Part shown: positions 8,364 through 16,952 of the stretch, one piece after another
Numbering within the stretch: position 1 is the stretch's first letter
Layout of the letters: each line of letters opens with the position of its first letter
From: Paraburkholderia dinghuensis
Lineage (GTDB): Bacteria > Pseudomonadota > Gammaproteobacteria > Burkholderiales > Burkholderiaceae
DNA: 64,000 bases
Assembly (NCBI RefSeq): GCF_003837865.1
Contig: NZ_RQIS01000019.1
Span: 40,361-104,360, forward strand
Direction of reading: 5' to 3'
Made by a program: the position numbers and the translations under genes
The notes under the pieces: model-generated
Told to the model about the DNA's origin: nothing
Database searches by the model: none
The model's input: the letters and a program-made list of their open reading frames with translations, nothing else

Positions 8364-9724
8364 GGCGTTGCTCCAAGCGGCCACACGCGCTCGCCCGTCT
8401 CGGCGGCAACCGGCCGCGTGCGGATCGAGCAAAGCGCGAGCCCGAGCGCGAGGAAACCGAACGCATTGGCGCTGACCTGTCCGCTCACCGGCCACGACGA
8501 CATGCCATAGGCCGTGGCGGCCCACATCAGGAGCGGCAGCGACTCGCCGTTGTGCGCCAGCATCATCGCGCTTTTCGCCAACCCCGCCGCGAACATCACG
8601 CACTTGATGACGAGCCAGACGAATCCGACCGCGCCCATTTCGAGCATGACGCGCGCAGGCTCCGATTCGGCCAGCGCGAATGCGTTCTCGCCGGTCAGGA
8701 GCACGGAGCCGGCGTTCGTGCCTGCGCCGAGTCCGTGGCCGAGGAAATCGATATCCTTGCGTGCAGCGGGCTCGCCAACAAGCTCGGTTTCGATACGCTC
8801 GACAATGTCCTCACCTTGGCCTGCGGACTTGAAGCGCTGCATCGTGTCCTGCACGGCGTCGCTAAACACGTTCAGCGTGATCGCGACCGCGATGAGCCCG
8901 ACGACGACCTTCGCTGCCGAGCGCATCACCGCACCGCCCGTGCGCGCGGCGCCGAAGCCGGCCAACGTCTGCAACGCCAGCATCCCGACGAAGAACATGA
9001 TCGACGCGCGAGAACCGCTGACGAGCGTCGAAATGGCAACCGCGACGTACCCCGCAAGCGCCATCCACCGACGCGGATAAAGCCGCACGCCGGACCACGT
9101 CGTGCTAATCGCGATCGGCGTCACGACCGCAATGAAGCACGCAAAGCCGAGCGTGAACGTGAAGGTGCCCGAGACACGCACGACGTTCGCGATGACGAGA
9201 AATATCTGGTCCTCTTCCGTGTCGGGCTGTACGTTGAGCACGGAGGACGGCGGCAGGAAGTGCTGCAGCACGACGAGTGGCGTCATCGCGACGCCGAGCA
9301 CGATCATGAGCCGCATCACGCTCACGACCTCACTCGTGGAGAGCGAGCAGGCCATCGCCAGCGCGAACCAGAAGTAAAGCAGCCAGAATCGCATGCCGAG
9401 CGCGAAGAGCACAGGCGGGCCTTGCAGCACGACGATCTGGAACACGCCCCAGCACGTCACACAGAACGTCCATGCGACCAGACAACGAGTGACGCCCGGC
9501 ATGACGCGGAACGCACCGCCCAAGACCGCGCGCAGCACGAGCGTGAACGCCGCCACATCGCGCAGCAACAGTAGCGGCGTCGTCAGGCCGGGGGCGATCC
9601 ACTTGCGCACGGCCCCCTCGAACACGGCGATGAGGATCACCGCGACCACGAGCAGGAAGTCGAACCGGACCTGCATTCGAGGTTTCGCGACCGGCTTCAC
9701 GCGACTGTAAGTGGCTTTGCGCAT
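8360..9724 (-). CDS. O-antigen polymerase/ligase-like membrane protein (Wzy-like)
   Basis: A 454-residue integral membrane protein with about 10-12 hydrophobic segments and a long periplasmic loop (about residues 285-350, rich in charged residues such as QGEDIVERIETELVG). The N-terminal pair of helices carries FEGAVRKWI, seen in exopolysaccharide polymerases of the O-antigen ligase superfamily. Wzy proteins join undecaprenyl-linked repeat units in the periplasm. Its position among glycosyltransferases and the presence of Wzx, Wza and Wzc in the operon fit this role. Wzy and ligase cannot be separated by sequence alone, but no lipid A-core genes are nearby, favouring polymerase. Confidence 0.8.
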   Translation of the reverse strand: MRKATYSRVKPVAKPRMQVRFDFLLVVAVILIAVFEGAVRKWIAPGLTTPLLLLRDVAAFTLVLRAVLGGAFRVMPGVTRCLVAWTFCVTCWGVFQIVVLQGPPVLFALGMRFWLLYFWFALAMACSLSTSEVVSVMRLMIVLGVAMTPLVVLQHFLPPSSVLNVQPDTEEDQIFLVIANVVRVSGTFTFTLGFACFIAVVTPIAISTTWSGVRLYPRRWMALAGYVAVAISTLVSGSRASIMFFVGMLALQTLAGFGAARTGGAVMRSAAKVVVGLIAVAITLNVFSDAVQDTMQRFKSAGQGEDIVERIETELVGEPAARKDIDFLGHGLGAGTNAGSVLLTGENAFALAESEPARVMLEMGAVGFVWLVIKCVMFAAGLAKSAMMLAHNGESLPLLMWAATAYGMSSWPVSGQVSANAFGFLALGLALCSIRTRPVAAETGERVWPLGATP

Positions 9725-9727
9725 CCC

Positions 9728-10909
9728 TCACCCCAGCGTATCGGCAATGAGATCGGCGACGCGCTTGCGGTAGGCGCGCCACGTGAAATAGTCGGCGGCT
9801 TTCAGCGCGTGCACGGATGCCGCCTGGATCGAGGCGCGGTCCCTGACCTTCTCGCGCATCATGCGATAGATCGCCTCGCCGGTCGGCTCCACCACCCAGC
9901 CGCTCTCGGGAAAGCGGGAAATCACCTCGCGCGCGCCCGTCATGGTCGAGACGATGGCCGGCGTTCCAGTCGCCATGGCTTCGACGACGACCATGCCGAA
10001 CGCGTCGAAGCGCGACGGCAGCAGCAGGCAGTCGGCCGCTGCAAAAAGCGCGTAAAGCTGCGACTGCGGCACGCCGCCCAGGTAATTCACGTGCGGCACC
10101 TGCTTCGCACGCGTCAGCCATTTCTCCTCCTCGTAACCGCCGACGAGCAGGAGATCCGCGCAATGGCCCTCGGCGTTGAGGCGCTCGAACGCGTCGAGAA
10201 TCAGATCGGTCGACTTGCGCGACGAGAGCGTGCCCGCGAAGATGAACCGCACCGGGCGCTTTTCGTCGCCGTTGCGCGCGACACCTGCGGGCAGTTCCGC
10301 GCCGAGCATCACCGAACGCACCTTTGCGTCGGGCACGCCAGCGCGCAGATACGAGTCGCGCGCCATGTCCGAGCATGTAATGACGAGGTCGGCAAGACGC
10401 ACTTCTTCGTCCTTGCGCCGGTTGATCTCCGCGATGTAGCCGTTCGACGGCAGATCGATCAGGCGTCTCGCGTCGTCGTGATGCAGCGACGGAGCGTCAA
10501 GAATGCAGTCGGCCCCCACCTCGCGCGCGGCGATGAAGGTGTGCCACGCGGAGTTTTCGTAGGCCACCACGGCATCGGGCCGTAGCGCGCGGACTTGCTG
10601 TGCGACCCACCAGTCGAACCAGTGAAACACGCGGTGCGTGTAGTCGTGGCGCGTGCCCGCGGTGCGCGCCAGCGCTCGCGCACGCAGCAGCATCTGCCAC
10701 CAGACCGGATGTCGCCTTAGCGCGCGCGGAATGGCGGTCGCGCGCACCTTCATGCGCCATTGCGCGGGCAGGAGCGTCGGCGCTGGCCCATCGAGTTCGC
10801 GTACCGGCACGCCAGACCAGTACGCGCCAAGCATGTCGCGCTCATAGAGCCCCCACGCCAGTTGATGCGAATGCTGCAGGCCCGGATGAAAGACGGCGAC
10901 GCGTTTCAT
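9728..10909 (-). CDS. Glycosyltransferase family 4 (GT-B)
   Basis: A 393-residue GT4-like enzyme. The N-terminal domain begins MKRVAVFHPGLQHSHQLAW and the C-terminal Rossmann domain has FIFAGTLSSRKSTDLILDAF and LLPSRFDAFGMVVVEAMATG with the E-x7-E pattern. It starts 22 bases after the stop of the upstream glycosyltransferase-like gene and ends 3 bases before the polymerase start, so it is clearly within the operon. It should act at the cytoplasmic side of the inner membrane in repeat-unit assembly; the sugar is unknown. Confidence 0.9.
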   Translation of the reverse strand: MKRVAVFHPGLQHSHQLAWGLYERDMLGAYWSGVPVRELDGPAPTLLPAQWRMKVRATAIPRALRRHPVWWQMLLRARALARTAGTRHDYTHRVFHWFDWWVAQQVRALRPDAVVAYENSAWHTFIAAREVGADCILDAPSLHHDDARRLIDLPSNGYIAEINRRKDEEVRLADLVITCSDMARDSYLRAGVPDAKVRSVMLGAELPAGVARNGDEKRPVRFIFAGTLSSRKSTDLILDAFERLNAEGHCADLLLVGGYEEEKWLTRAKQVPHVNYLGGVPQSQLYALFAAADCLLLPSRFDAFGMVVVEAMATGTPAIVSTMTGAREVISRFPESGWVVEPTGEAIYRMMREKVRDRASIQAASVHALKAADYFTWRAYRKRVADLIADTLG

Positions 10910-10931
10910 GGGCGGGTCCCCCCGGCGGCGC

Positions 10932-11951
10932 TCATGATGTCAGCTCCACGATTTTTTCGACTAGCTGGCGGCTGCGCGCGTGTTCGACATACACACGCGC
11001 ACCGATTTCCGAGGACAGCGTGTCGAGCGAATCGTCTGCGTCGGCAAACGTGCCGCGCGTCAGAAAATGGCGCTCCGGCAGCGGATACTGCGAGGGCGCC
11101 GGGTAGCCGAGCGCATCGTCGAAAATCGACACCGGCGCGACGCCGTGACTTGCATACGCCGCGAAAACGCCCGACTTCGAGGCCTGCCCCCACGGCGTGT
11201 TGAAGAAGCCCCACTTCGCGTGCATCAATAAACGCGAAACATCGTCGGCTGGCAGCGGCCCGGCCGATTCGAACGCGTGGGGCTTCAGGGCGTCGGCCAC
11301 CTCGCCGATCCACGGCGCGGGCGTTCCGATATCGATCACCCGCTCGATGCGCGCGCGGCCCAGTTGTTTCGCCAGCGCAGGCACCGCTTGCGCGTACACG
11401 CGTTCGCGCGTGAGAGGCGAACCGAAAACCACGGCGAGATTCTCGCGTTCGTGCCACGGCGTCACGATCGCCGGTTCGCCCACGTTCGAAAAAGTCGGCG
11501 CGTAGAACGCGCGAGCGCCTAACCGCTCGACGCCCCAGGTGTACGCCCAGTCGCAGTTGAAAAACGCGTAGTCGGCCAGCGACGCAAGACGCTCGCAGAT
11601 ACGCCGCTGCAATGGCGCGAGCCAGTACGCCGTCGACAGACCGGGGGCAACCAGCACCCATAGCTCGTGGAAGCACGCGATCATCCGCACGCCCCGAGCG
11701 CGCGCCGCCTCGATGAACGTGGGCAACCACAGCGGCACACCTTTACCACTGAACCCGTAGATCGACACCTGGAGGATCCAGACATCGCCGGCGACCACCG
11801 GCACCGCGTCGCACGCGTGCCGGTTCGGCACTGCGTAGCACTCGGCGTGCTTCGCGCTTTCCTTCAGCAAACGCACGAGCACCCCCGAGTGATCCGAAAC
11901 GCCGCATCCGTGCGCCTTGATCTGCGGCTGGACGATGCGATAGCAGGACAT
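10932..11951 (-). CDS. Probable glycosyltransferase, family unassigned
   Basis: A 339-residue soluble protein. GT-B features are present but weak: an N-terminal glycine-containing start (HGCGVSDHSGVL), a mid-domain ACFHELWVL stretch, and a C-terminal PHAFESAGPLPADDVS followed by a segment (VFAAYASHGVAPVSIFDD) that sits where donor-binding residues lie in GT4 enzymes. The start chosen is the ATG at 11951, preceded by GGGAGG eleven bases upstream; the further upstream in-frame codon is TTG abutting the kinase stop. Gene order within the operon makes a glycosyltransferase the best reading, but the catalytic signature is not clear. Confidence 0.7.
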   Translation of the reverse strand: MSCYRIVQPQIKAHGCGVSDHSGVLVRLLKESAKHAECYAVPNRHACDAVPVVAGDVWILQVSIYGFSGKGVPLWLPTFIEAARARGVRMIACFHELWVLVAPGLSTAYWLAPLQRRICERLASLADYAFFNCDWAYTWGVERLGARAFYAPTFSNVGEPAIVTPWHERENLAVVFGSPLTRERVYAQAVPALAKQLGRARIERVIDIGTPAPWIGEVADALKPHAFESAGPLPADDVSRLLMHAKWGFFNTPWGQASKSGVFAAYASHGVAPVSIFDDALGYPAPSQYPLPERHFLTRGTFADADDSLDTLSSEIGARVYVEHARSRQLVEKIVELTS

Positions 11952-11987
11952 GCGATCTGTTTCCTCCCGAAGGTTTCCGATCGGCAA

Positions 11988-14255
11988 CTAATGCAGCTCC
12001 ACCGTCTCCGACGAATAAGTCGGGAATTTCGAGCTATAGCCGAACGGCGCGCGCGGCACGTCGGTCATCACGACGCCCTTCACGGCAATGCCGCCGTGGC
12101 GCAAGCGGCGCACCGTCTCGGCGATGCCCGACATCGCGTCGTGGCCGTACCGCACGATGAGCAACGTAGCGCCCGCGTGGCGTGAAATCAGCACGGCATC
12201 GGTCACGGCGAGGACCGGCGGCGTGTCGACGATCACGATGTCGTAGCGCGAAGACAGCTCTTCGAGCAGCGAGCGGAAACGCTCGCTCATCAGCAGTTCG
12301 GCCGGATTGGGCGGCACCATGCCTTGCGGTAGCACGTCGAGCCCCGGTAGCGCGTCGCGGATCAGCACACTGTCGAGACTGGCGCCCGCGATCGCGTCGG
12401 ACAGCCCCGGGCGGCGGCGGATGTTCAGATATTCGTGGAGGTCGCCGCGACGCATATCACCATCGACGAGCACCACGCGCTTGCCGCCGAGCGCCTCCAC
12501 GGCCGCGAAGTTCACCGACACGAACGACTTGCCGATCTTGTTGCGCGGCCCCGTGATCGCGATGATGTTGTTGCTTGCGCCAAGCGAGCCGAACTGCATC
12601 GCAGTACGCAAGTTGCGGATGCCTTCGATCGCGACGTCATCTGCGGCGACGGCGGCCAGCACATGCTGCTCGCGCGTGCCCCGCTCCATCGCCTCGTAAA
12701 GCCGCAATTGCGCGGCGCTGCGCGGCACGACCGCATACACCGGCACGCCGAGCGCAAACTCGATTTCCTTCGAATGCTCGACGCCGCCGAACGCCGCCTT
12801 GCGGCACAGCGCGATGCCGATGCCGAGAAGCATGCCGAGGACCGCGGAAAAACCCAGCACGAGCGGGCGGTTCGGACGGATCGGGTATTCGGGCACCATG
12901 GCATGATCGACGACCCGCACGTTCCCGACCTGCCCCGCCTTCACGATGCGCAACTGCTGGGCATTGTTGAGCAGGTTCGTGTAAAGCTCCGTGTCGACGC
13001 GGACATTGCGCATCAGCCGCAGCGCGTTCTGCTCGGTGTCCGGCATTCTGGCCACGCGTCCTGTGAGTTCGCCAAGCTCGGACTGCAGCGTGCCGATCTG
13101 CGCGTCGAGTGCCGCCACGACCGGATGCTTCGGCGTGAAGCGCTGGATCATCTCGTCGCGCTGCTGCTTGAGATCGACTAGCTTGGCCTTGTCGGCGGCC
13201 ACCTGTTCGAGCAGCAGACGGCTCTCCTCGTTCAGATCGACCGAGCCATTCTCGTTGCGAAAGTGGTTGTACTTTTCCTCAGCGTTGTCGAGTTCGGCAC
13301 GCAGTTGCGGCAACTGCTGTTCGAGAAAGGCCAGTGTGTGCTCGGCCTCGCTCGACTTGCTGTCCACATTCTGCTTCACGTATTGCGAGGTGATCGTGTT
13401 GAGAATCTCGGCGGTGTGAGCGGCATCGTCGCCGCGCAAGGTCACGCCGATCATTCCCGACTGCTTGGCCTTTTCCGCTACGGTCAAGTGACTTTCCAGG
13501 TCGCCCGTCGCATACAGCATCGAATATTTCTTCAGCACGAACTGCGTCTGTGGACGCGCCACGAGCTGATCGACCTGTATCGCGACCGTGCCGTCGCCGA
13601 ACGCAGCCGTCTCCGGTTCGCCGACGCGCCCGAGCAGAATCGGCTCTCCATCCTTCGTCACGAGGTTGTACGTGCCGTCCGGCTGCGCGATGAGCAATAC
13701 GCCTTTTTTCGCGAGTTTTTCAGGCAACGTAAGCGAGCTGACCGAAATCTGCTCGCCGCCCCACGCGTACTGCGCGAGTCCGAAGCGCGGCGGCGCGAGT
13801 TGTCCCGGCGGCACGCGCCGCGCCAGCGCCGCGCCGATCAGCGGGAAATAGCGCGGTGTCGCTTCGATGTCGAGATGCAATTGCTGCACCGCCTGGCCCA
13901 CCACCAGATCGGAGCGGATCAATTCGATCTCGCCCGCTGCCGTGCCGCCCTTGTCGAAGATCGCGGCTAGCTGGCCCAGCGAGTCCTTGTCCTTCGATGA
14001 CATGTCATTGTCGAGGATCTGGATCAGCGACTCGACCTCGTACACGGGCGTCGCGACGAACGCATAGAAGCCGCCGAGCAACGTGACGAAGAGCGTCATC
14101 GCGAGAATCAGGCGCCAGCTGTCGGCAATGCGCGAGAGCCAGACCGTGAGCGGCGTCTCGGTGTGCATGCCATCCGAGGACAGTTCGGTCACGACGTCGA
14201 CGCCGAGCGCATCGGCCGGCGCGTTGTGGACGAGTCGGGGGATAGGTGAATTCAT
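11988..14255 (-). CDS. wzc: Bacterial tyrosine kinase / chain-length regulator, Wzc-like (BceF type)
   Basis: A 755-residue inner membrane protein of the Wzc/BceF class. Order: cytoplasmic N-terminus, TM1 (about 46-66), Wzz-type periplasmic domain with coiled coil, GNVRVVDHA and a proline-rich approach to TM2 (about 460-482), then a cytoplasmic BY-kinase domain with Walker A GPRNKIGKS (about 572), Walker A' VVLVDGDMRRGD and Walker B DIVIVDTPPV (about 675). The usual proline of the BY-kinase P-loop is replaced by Asn. The C-terminal tyrosine cluster is short: only two Tyr (FGYSSKFPTYSS). It controls polymer length and export with Wza. Its ATG overlaps the wza stop (ATGA). Confidence 0.92.
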   Translation of the reverse strand: MNSPIPRLVHNAPADALGVDVVTELSSDGMHTETPLTVWLSRIADSWRLILAMTLFVTLLGGFYAFVATPVYEVESLIQILDNDMSSKDKDSLGQLAAIFDKGGTAAGEIELIRSDLVVGQAVQQLHLDIEATPRYFPLIGAALARRVPPGQLAPPRFGLAQYAWGGEQISVSSLTLPEKLAKKGVLLIAQPDGTYNLVTKDGEPILLGRVGEPETAAFGDGTVAIQVDQLVARPQTQFVLKKYSMLYATGDLESHLTVAEKAKQSGMIGVTLRGDDAAHTAEILNTITSQYVKQNVDSKSSEAEHTLAFLEQQLPQLRAELDNAEEKYNHFRNENGSVDLNEESRLLLEQVAADKAKLVDLKQQRDEMIQRFTPKHPVVAALDAQIGTLQSELGELTGRVARMPDTEQNALRLMRNVRVDTELYTNLLNNAQQLRIVKAGQVGNVRVVDHAMVPEYPIRPNRPLVLGFSAVLGMLLGIGIALCRKAAFGGVEHSKEIEFALGVPVYAVVPRSAAQLRLYEAMERGTREQHVLAAVAADDVAIEGIRNLRTAMQFGSLGASNNIIAITGPRNKIGKSFVSVNFAAVEALGGKRVVLVDGDMRRGDLHEYLNIRRRPGLSDAIAGASLDSVLIRDALPGLDVLPQGMVPPNPAELLMSERFRSLLEELSSRYDIVIVDTPPVLAVTDAVLISRHAGATLLIVRYGHDAMSGIAETVRRLRHGGIAVKGVVMTDVPRAPFGYSSKFPTYSSETVELH

Positions 14256-15466
14256 TTCGACAACACCGCTGCGGTCAAGGCCGCGTTGATTCCGGGAAGG
14301 AGAAGGTTCAGTACGCGACTGAGACGCACGAGCCCGTTGCTGTCGACGTACACGACATCTTCCGGCTGAAGTGGAAACTGGTTGGCGAGAATCATCGACA
14401 CGGGCGAGCCTGCGTCGAGATGGAATACTTCCGGCTTGGCTGTCGTCGAGCCCCGGATCACATACAGTTGCCTCGGGCTGGCCGTGTCGCGGCTGATGCT
14501 GCCTGCCTGCGAAATCGCGTCGCTGAGGTTCAGCTTGCCGTTGCGCAGCGGCACGGCCGTCACGGGCTTCGACACTTCACCCATCACGTAGACGCCATGC
14601 TCCTCGCGCGCCACGATGCGGAGCATGTCGCCGTTACGCAGTCGGATGCTGGACGGATTTTCGCCGCGCGCGAGCATGTCGGGCAGGTTCAGCCGATACG
14701 ACTTGCCCTCGCGTACGAGCACGACCTGACTCTGATCCGCATTCTTCGTGAAGCCGCCTGCACGCGTGATGGCCTGGTACAGCGTCATCGGCACATCGGT
14801 GATGGCGAGCGCGCCGGGCGTCGTCACTTCGCCGTCCACGAAGACCTGCTTCGCCCGGTACGAGACGATGCGCACCGTCACCTGCGGGTTGGTGTAGTAC
14901 TCGGCGAGCTTCCTGTAGACGATGCGCTGCACGTCCTCGATCGTTATCCCCGCGACGTGCTCGCGTCCAATGTACGGAAACTGCAGAAAGCCATCCTGGT
15001 CGACGACGAAACCCGGCGCGGGATCGGACGGATGCGACACGGCCGGTGCGTTCGCCTGGCCTTGCGACTGGATCAGCTCCGGATGATCCCAGACCGTGAT
15101 GTCGACGACGTCACCCGGCCCGAGCGTATACGGCCCGGGTTTCGTGCCCGATTGAAGTTCGGTGTAGATCTGGTCCGGACCCGGGGTTGTGTTCAGGTCG
15201 CGGATCAACTTCAACGTGATCTCGGTGACGGGGATCTCTTGCTGCCCCTGCGCTGCCGCATTCTCGCCACCCGCGGCGCCAGGCGCGGTCTCGCCGGTCG
15301 GCAAGGTGGGCGGCGTGTCCATGCGCATCCCGGGGGCAACGGATGAGCACGCGGCGAGCAGCGCGGCGGCGGCCATGGCAGCCACGCCCGGCATGACGTA
15401 GCACAGCGCGCGGGCGGCAGGCGCCATGGCGGTCTTCAGATATACGCCCGACATGGTCATGTTCAT
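14252..15466 (-). CDS. wza: Outer membrane polysaccharide export lipoprotein, Wza-like (BceE type)
   Basis: A 404-residue exported lipoprotein. The lipobox LLAAC puts the lipidated Cys near residue 40. The polysaccharide export domain follows (GPYTLGPGDVVDITVWDHPE) and then SLBB-type repeats (FVDGEVTTPGALAITD and VYVMGEVSKPVTAVPL). The octameric export channel works with Wzc. Several in-frame starts exist. The ATG at 15466 is preferred because AGGGA lies nine bases upstream; the ATG at 15475 sits directly on that sequence, and the far upstream codon is a TTG overlapping the previous gene's stop. A shorter start at 15427 would give a more typical leader length but has a weaker ribosome site. 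Confidence 0.9.
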   Translation of the reverse strand: MNMTMSGVYLKTAMAPAARALCYVMPGVAAMAAAALLAACSSVAPGMRMDTPPTLPTGETAPGAAGGENAAAQGQQEIPVTEITLKLIRDLNTTPGPDQIYTELQSGTKPGPYTLGPGDVVDITVWDHPELIQSQGQANAPAVSHPSDPAPGFVVDQDGFLQFPYIGREHVAGITIEDVQRIVYRKLAEYYTNPQVTVRIVSYRAKQVFVDGEVTTPGALAITDVPMTLYQAITRAGGFTKNADQSQVVLVREGKSYRLNLPDMLARGENPSSIRLRNGDMLRIVAREEHGVYVMGEVSKPVTAVPLRNGKLNLSDAISQAGSISRDTASPRQLYVIRGSTTAKPEVFHLDAGSPVSMILANQFPLQPEDVVYVDSNGLVRLSRVLNLLLPGINAALTAAVLSK

Positions 15467-15501
15467 GTGCAACATTCCCTGTAAAACAGATCGCGTAGCG
15501 C

Positions 15502-16920
15502 TCAATACGCGTTGCGATTGACAAGCCCTTTCACGACGGTCGCGGCGACGATCCGCATGTCGAGCGCGAACGACCAGTGATGCAGGTAGTAGAGATCGTG
15601 CTCGACGCGGCTCACCATCTTCTCGACGCGGTCCGTCTCGCCACGAAAACCATTCACCTGCGCCCAGCCTGTGATGCCGGGTTTGATGCGATAGCGGTGG
15701 ATATAGCCGCTGACGATCTTGCGATACAGCTCGTCATGCTCGATCGCGTGCGGACGCGGTCCGACCACGGACATCTCGCCGCGCAGCACGTTGTAGAACT
15801 GCGGAAGCTCGTCGAGGCTCGTGCGGCGCAAGAACGCCCCCACTCGCGTGATGCGCGGATCGCCGCGCGTCGCCTGCCGCACCTGGCCGGCGGTTTCGGC
15901 ATGCACGCGCATCGTGCGGAACTTGTGGATGCGAAAGACGCGACCGTCCGCGCCCATTCGCTTCTGCGTAAAGAACACCGGCCCAGGCGACGAGCACTTC
16001 ACCGCAATGGCGATGACGATGAAAATCGGCGTCAGCGCAATGAGCGCGATGGATGCGAACACGCGGTCGAAGACTTCCTTTTTGACCATCGCGTGAGCCG
16101 GAAACGGCGAGGCGACGAGGTTGATGGCCGGCATGCCGACCAGGTCGATCATCGCGCTGCCGAACAGTGCGAGGCTGCGCACGTCGGGAATGAAGCGCAC
16201 GTTCACGAGATCGTCGCGAAACGCGTTCACGAAGCGCAGCAGCGTCCGCTCCTCGCAAAGCGGCAATGCGAGCCAGATCTCCTGAATGCCGTTGCGCCGG
16301 ACGAAGTCGACAAAAGGCTCGATCGTCCTGAACGCCGGCACGCCGCTGATCTTCACGCCATCGCTTGGGCGCGCGTCGAACGCGACCGAGGCGCGAAAGC
16401 CCGTGGCGGGTGCACGGCGAATCGTCTCGACGATGTCCTGGCAATGCTCGCCGCAACCGACGATCGCGACATGGCGCAGGTTCATACCGGCATTGCGCGC
16501 TCGCGAAAGGGCCGCGCGCACGATGAGCCTCGCGCCGAGCATCGCGGCGGCCGTCGAGCCGACCCACGACGTGAACCACAGACGCGAAACCAGATCGGTG
16601 ATATGCGCGGCAAACGCCATCACCAGCGTCAGTGCCGCGACACTCCCCCACGCGAGCGTGACGTGCGAGAGAAAACGCACGGCGGATCGGCCGCGCCACG
16701 ACTGATAGACACCGAACACCGGGAACCCTGCCATCGCGAACGCGCACGCGAACAACACGAACGCGCTCACGACCTCGGGCGAGACCTGCGTCGGCGGATG
16801 CAGGCGGACCGCCAGACGCGCACAGGCGACGATCAGCGAGAGATCCAGAATGCGCGCAAGCAACCCCTGGATGCCGCCAAACGCAGCCGGTGACTCCGGC
16901 ACGAACTCGACCGCACTCAT
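15502..16920 (-). CDS. wcaJ: Undecaprenyl-phosphate glucose-1-phosphate transferase (WcaJ/BceB-like priming enzyme)
   Basis: A 472-residue polyprenyl-phosphate sugar-phosphate transferase of the WcaJ branch. The N-terminal half has four hydrophobic spans and a CoA-binding-like Rossmann segment (VAIVGCGEHCQDIVETIRR). The C-terminal catalytic domain (about 275-472) carries the hallmark FRIHKFRTMR, RRTSLDELPQFYNVLRGEMS, VGPRPHA and the terminal NRNAY. It starts repeat-unit synthesis by placing a sugar phosphate, usually glucose, on undecaprenyl phosphate. The ATG at 16920 lies 32 bases after the manC stop. Glucose as the first sugar is expected from the family rather than shown. Confidence 0.92.
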   Translation of the reverse strand: MSAVEFVPESPAAFGGIQGLLARILDLSLIVACARLAVRLHPPTQVSPEVVSAFVLFACAFAMAGFPVFGVYQSWRGRSAVRFLSHVTLAWGSVAALTLVMAFAAHITDLVSRLWFTSWVGSTAAAMLGARLIVRAALSRARNAGMNLRHVAIVGCGEHCQDIVETIRRAPATGFRASVAFDARPSDGVKISGVPAFRTIEPFVDFVRRNGIQEIWLALPLCEERTLLRFVNAFRDDLVNVRFIPDVRSLALFGSAMIDLVGMPAINLVASPFPAHAMVKKEVFDRVFASIALIALTPIFIVIAIAVKCSSPGPVFFTQKRMGADGRVFRIHKFRTMRVHAETAGQVRQATRGDPRITRVGAFLRRTSLDELPQFYNVLRGEMSVVGPRPHAIEHDELYRKIVSGYIHRYRIKPGITGWAQVNGFRGETDRVEKMVSRVEHDLYYLHHWSFALDMRIVAATVVKGLVNRNAY

Positions 16921-16952
16921 GGACGCACTCCGGTTGGGACGATCGATGACAC

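Noticed and set aside
8552..9574. 340-codon frame antisense to the polymerase
   Set aside because: Very Arg/His/Glu-rich composition typical of a mirror frame of a membrane protein gene.
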